From HGM11788 sp964654945 (GTDB lineage: Bacteria > Bacillota > Clostridia > Lachnospirales > CAG-274), in assembly GCA_964654945.1 (NCBI GenBank), contig CAZZLN010000024.1:1-25697 (forward strand): a DNA stretch of 25,697 bases, written 5' to 3'. Of this stretch, positions 23,653-25,697 are shown one piece after another (position 1 is the first letter of the stretch; each line of letters begins with the position of its first letter). The position numbers and the translations under genes were made by a program. The notes under the pieces were generated by a model. The model was not told where the DNA came from. It did no database searches and was given only the letters and a program-made list of their open reading frames with translations.

Positions 23653-24405
23653 CTATTTTTTATAAAAAGGTTCAATATTTTTTATAAATTCCTGAGCAAT
23701 TTTGTCGTTGGCAGGCATAATACCTATAGGCTGAGCTGTATCCATATTATTTTGAGCAACTTTTGCTATAGAATCAAACACTCTTTTAACTGAACCTAAA
23801 AAATCCACTACAAGTATAAGAGTAGGAGTATTTTCTCCTTTTCTTACAGTCTGTGTAATATGGGCGGAAAGAATGCTTTTGTCTGTTGCCATATATTCCT
23901 TTAAAGCTGCAATAAGCTTTTTAGGAGGATTTTCAACAGGCTGAAGTCCGATATTTTTTTCTGTTATAATCCTTTCTGCTTTTACAGCCATATCTTTAGG
24001 TATTGCCCCTGATATTTTTTTAAGCTCTTCATTTGGAAGTGCAACATTTGCATAATTAGGGTCAATTATTATACCTGCAAAACCGCTTCCCTCACTTGTT
24101 ACCATTTTTTCAACCTGAGAATAGTCATGCCTTACAATGTATTTATGAACATCGGGCTGCCATTCCTGAAAATAGTCAGAATTTGTAAATGTCACAAGAT
24201 ATATATTTCCGTCTGTATTTTTAATTGAAAAATATTTTACAACTGCATTATCAGGCACATTTCCATTTTCATCAGGCACTGTATCAATAGCTACAGGCAA
24301 AACAAGCTTTGCATTTACAAGATTATATAAAAGCCACATTTTGGCGGTTTCTTCTTTACTTTCTTTTATTCGCTCAAGGGCATCTATTAAATTTTCATTT
24401 TCCAT
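23653..24405 (-). CDS. SseB-family protein
   Basis: The 250-residue protein has the two-part layout of SseB-like proteins: an N-terminal domain (about 1-125, including KMWLLYNLVNAKLVLPV, YLVTFTNSDYFQEW and GFAGIIIDPNYANVALPNEEL) and a C-terminal domain (about 130-250, AERIITEKNIGLQPVENPPKKLIAALKEYM). E. coli SseB was named for enhanced serine sensitivity when overproduced; the biochemical role is unknown. The start at 24405 is chosen because GAGGA is eight bases upstream; the in-frame ATG at 24411 touches that site. No signal peptide or membrane segment is seen. It lies 14 bases downstream of the nitronate monooxygenase-like gene and is probably co-transcribed with it. Confidence 0.78.
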   Translation of the reverse strand: MENENLIDALERIKESKEETAKMWLLYNLVNAKLVLPVAIDTVPDENGNVPDNAVVKYFSIKNTDGNIYLVTFTNSDYFQEWQPDVHKYIVRHDYSQVEKMVTSEGSGFAGIIIDPNYANVALPNEELKKISGAIPKDMAVKAERIITEKNIGLQPVENPPKKLIAALKEYMATDKSILSAHITQTVRKGENTPTLILVVDFLGSVKRVFDSIAKVAQNNMDTAQPIGIMPANDKIAQEFIKNIEPFYKK

Positions 24406-24419
24406 CAGCATTTCCTCTT

Positions 24420-25463
24420 TTATTTTGTTAATTCATCTATTATCTCTTTAACTGTTGACATTTTGTCAACCTTGTATACATTTTCTCCGCAAAATACAAG
24501 AGCATCATCTATTTCACCGTTTGCACCGTTAAAAAGTGCCTTTGATATACAATAGGGAATAGTCTTTGGGTCACAGTGAACAAGACAGTTAAAGCACTTT
24601 GATACCTTGCAGCCCTGTGGAACAACTTCCTTTATAAATTTGTTATTCAATGCTCTCCCGGGCATACCAACAGGAGATTTTACAATTTTTACATCTTCTA
24701 ATTTAGCATTGATATAAGCCTGTTTAAATCTTTCATCTGCATCACATTCTTCTGTAGCAACAAAGCGGGTAGCCATCTGCACACCATCAAGTCCAAGTTC
24801 AAAACAGTGGTCAATATCCTTTCTGTCAAAAACTCCTCCGCCAAATACTAAAGGAATTTTCTTTCCTGTTTTTTCTTCAAATTCCTTTTTAACTTCAATT
24901 ATTTTAAGTATTTCTTCATCAAAATTTTTAATATTTTCAACTTCTCCTGCCTTAAAGCCAAGATGCCCGCCGGCTTTTGGCCCTTCTATTACAACAAGGT
25001 CAGCTACTTTGTTATATTTTTTAATCCATCTGCCTACAATCACCTTAAATGCTTTTGCGGAAGATATAACAGGAGCAAGCTTAATATTTGAATTAGCAGC
25101 ATATTTTGGCAAATCTAAAGGCAGTCCGGCACCTGAAATAATAAGGTCAGCACCGTTTTCGATACAGCACTTTACAAAATCCTCATAATGAGTAACGGCT
25201 ACCATAATATTTACACCAATGATACCATTATTTGAAATTTCTTTTGCAAGAGATATTTCTCTTTTTAAAGCACGCATATTAGCTTCAAAGGTATTTGTAT
25301 AAAAATCAGGCTCTCTGAACCCCGGCTGAGCAGCACTGATTACGCCTATTCCGCCCTCTTTAGCAACAGCACCGGCAAGCTTATGAAGACTTATTCCAAC
25401 GCCCATGCCGCCCTGTATAATAGGCAACTTTGCAACTAAATCACCAATAACCAATTCTTTCAT
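24420..25463 (-). CDS. FMN-dependent nitronate monooxygenase / FabK-like enzyme
   Basis: This is a TIM-barrel flavoprotein of the 2-nitropropane dioxygenase superfamily. Members oxidise nitronates or, as FabK, reduce enoyl-ACP in fatty-acid synthesis. Of 347 residues, PIIQGGMGVGIS (14-25) is the N-terminal FMN loop, AGGHLG (164-169) carries His167, the expected active-site histidine, and VFGGGVFD (206-213) with DGVQMATRF (226-234) form the phosphate-binding strands. The C-terminal part has cysteines 285, 290, 293, 297 and 305 (KVSKCFNCLVHCDPKTIPYC region), unusual for well-studied NMO or FabK and possibly a metal or iron-sulfur site. No fatty-acid genes are adjacent, so the FabK role is not supported by context. 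It has its own promoter, with a palindrome in the leader. Confidence 0.8.
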   Translation of the reverse strand: MKELVIGDLVAKLPIIQGGMGVGISLHKLAGAVAKEGGIGVISAAQPGFREPDFYTNTFEANMRALKREISLAKEISNNGIIGVNIMVAVTHYEDFVKCCIENGADLIISGAGLPLDLPKYAANSNIKLAPVISSAKAFKVIVGRWIKKYNKVADLVVIEGPKAGGHLGFKAGEVENIKNFDEEILKIIEVKKEFEEKTGKKIPLVFGGGVFDRKDIDHCFELGLDGVQMATRFVATEECDADERFKQAYINAKLEDVKIVKSPVGMPGRALNNKFIKEVVPQGCKVSKCFNCLVHCDPKTIPYCISKALFNGANGEIDDALVFCGENVYKVDKMSTVKEIIDELTK

Positions 25464-25485
25464 AATATATACCTCTTTATTTAAA

Positions 25486-25502
25486 AAGTATCAGATACTT
25501 TA
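25486..25502. promoter_or_regulatory. Palindrome in the leader of the NMO/FabK-like gene
   Basis: AAAGTATCAGATACTTT is a perfect eight-base palindrome around a central A. It lies just downstream of the predicted transcription start (near 25518) and 23 bases before the start codon, a place suited to a repressor operator or a small RNA hairpin. The regulator is not identifiable. Confidence 0.5.
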
Positions 25503-25524
25503 ATAATTATAATTATCTAAAATA

Positions 25525-25553
25525 ATTATATCAGAAATTTAAAGGTTTGTCTA
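25525..25553 (-). promoter_or_regulatory. Promoter of the NMO/FabK-like and SseB-like genes
   Basis: On the minus strand TAGACA (25553-25548) and TATAAT (25530-25525) are separated by 17 bases, giving a leader of about 55 bases. Confidence 0.72.
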
Positions 25554-25606
25554 TATATTTTATTTTGCCGTTAAAATCCGCTTTTATTATTTTATATATT
25601 TTTAAG

Positions 25607-25632
25607 ACGGGAATTTAACACGGGAGTTTGAC
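25607..25632. repeat. Two tandem 13-base repeats
   Basis: ACGGGAATTTAAC (25607-25619) is followed directly by ACGGGAGTTTGAC (25620-25632), differing at two positions. No function is evident. Confidence 0.6.
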
Positions 25633-25655
25633 ACTTGTAAAGCAAAAAAACACTT

Positions 25656-25684
25656 AAAAGCCGCATAAAGGCTTTATTTTTTTG
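25656..25684. terminator. Probable terminator hairpin near the window edge
   Basis: AAAGCC (25657-25662) pairs with GGCTTT (25670-25675), followed by ATTTTTTTT on the plus strand; on the minus strand the hairpin is followed after a few bases by seven T. It probably ends a minus-strand gene lying beyond the right edge, though no gene reading into it on either strand is visible. Confidence 0.55.
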
Positions 25685-25697
25685 TCAAATTTTTTAA

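Noticed and set aside
1..25697. CRISPR array, tRNA, rRNA or insertion-sequence transposase
   Set aside because: No regularly spaced direct repeats, no tRNA or rRNA signature sequences and no transposase motifs were seen.

Overview
This is an AT-rich chromosomal segment with Firmicutes-style signals: strong GGAGG ribosome sites, TTGACA/TATAAT promoters with 17-base spacers, AGA-rich arginine codons, an L10 leader, and an S-layer-homology protein. It most likely comes from a gut-type anaerobic Clostridia. The PL9 pectate lyase and SLH adhesin suggest a plant-fibre or pectin user; a Monoglobus-like or Ruminococcaceae-like host is only a guess.

Layout. (1) 1-520: a mosaic of short intergenic repeats, then a promoter. 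(2) 521-4426: a secreted 1301-residue PL9 pectate lyase with Ig-like modules. (3) 4446-6989: a self-contained transcription unit, made of a promoter with a LexA/SOS-type box, a 693-residue phage tail-fibre-like protein ending in a DUF6273/C-type-lectin-like domain of the kind varied by diversity-generating retroelements (DGRs), a tail assembly chaperone and a terminator. No other phage gene is nearby. (4) 7494-7860: a probable type I toxin-antitoxin locus too small for usual gene calling, with a 40-residue hydrophobic peptide and a convergent antisense RNA that has its own promoter and terminator. (5) 8106-10292 (minus): a surface protein with a signal peptide, 12-residue Pro/Glu repeats, three SLH repeats and a beta-helix-like region. 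(6) 10579-18345: a pyrimidine operon, pyrB-pyrC-pyrF-carA-carB, preceded by a 41-residue U-rich leader ORF overlapping an attenuator, a layout like enterobacterial pyrBI and without a visible PyrR site. (7) 18373-22427: glmM-glmS-mtnN, amino-sugar synthesis for cell wall plus MTA/SAH recycling, with no room for a glmS ribozyme. (8) Minus strand, 25553 to 22461: an FMN-dependent nitronate monooxygenase/FabK-like enzyme, an SseB-like protein, then rplJ-rplL behind a classic L10 leader and promoter. rplJ-rplL here is separated from rplKA and rpoBC.

The most interesting parts are the stand-alone SOS-linked tail-fibre cassette, whose promoter/operator dyad would also hide the ribosome site on read-through RNA; the pyr leader attenuator; and the type I toxin-antitoxin pair. 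All family assignments are from reading the translated sequence; no database search was run.
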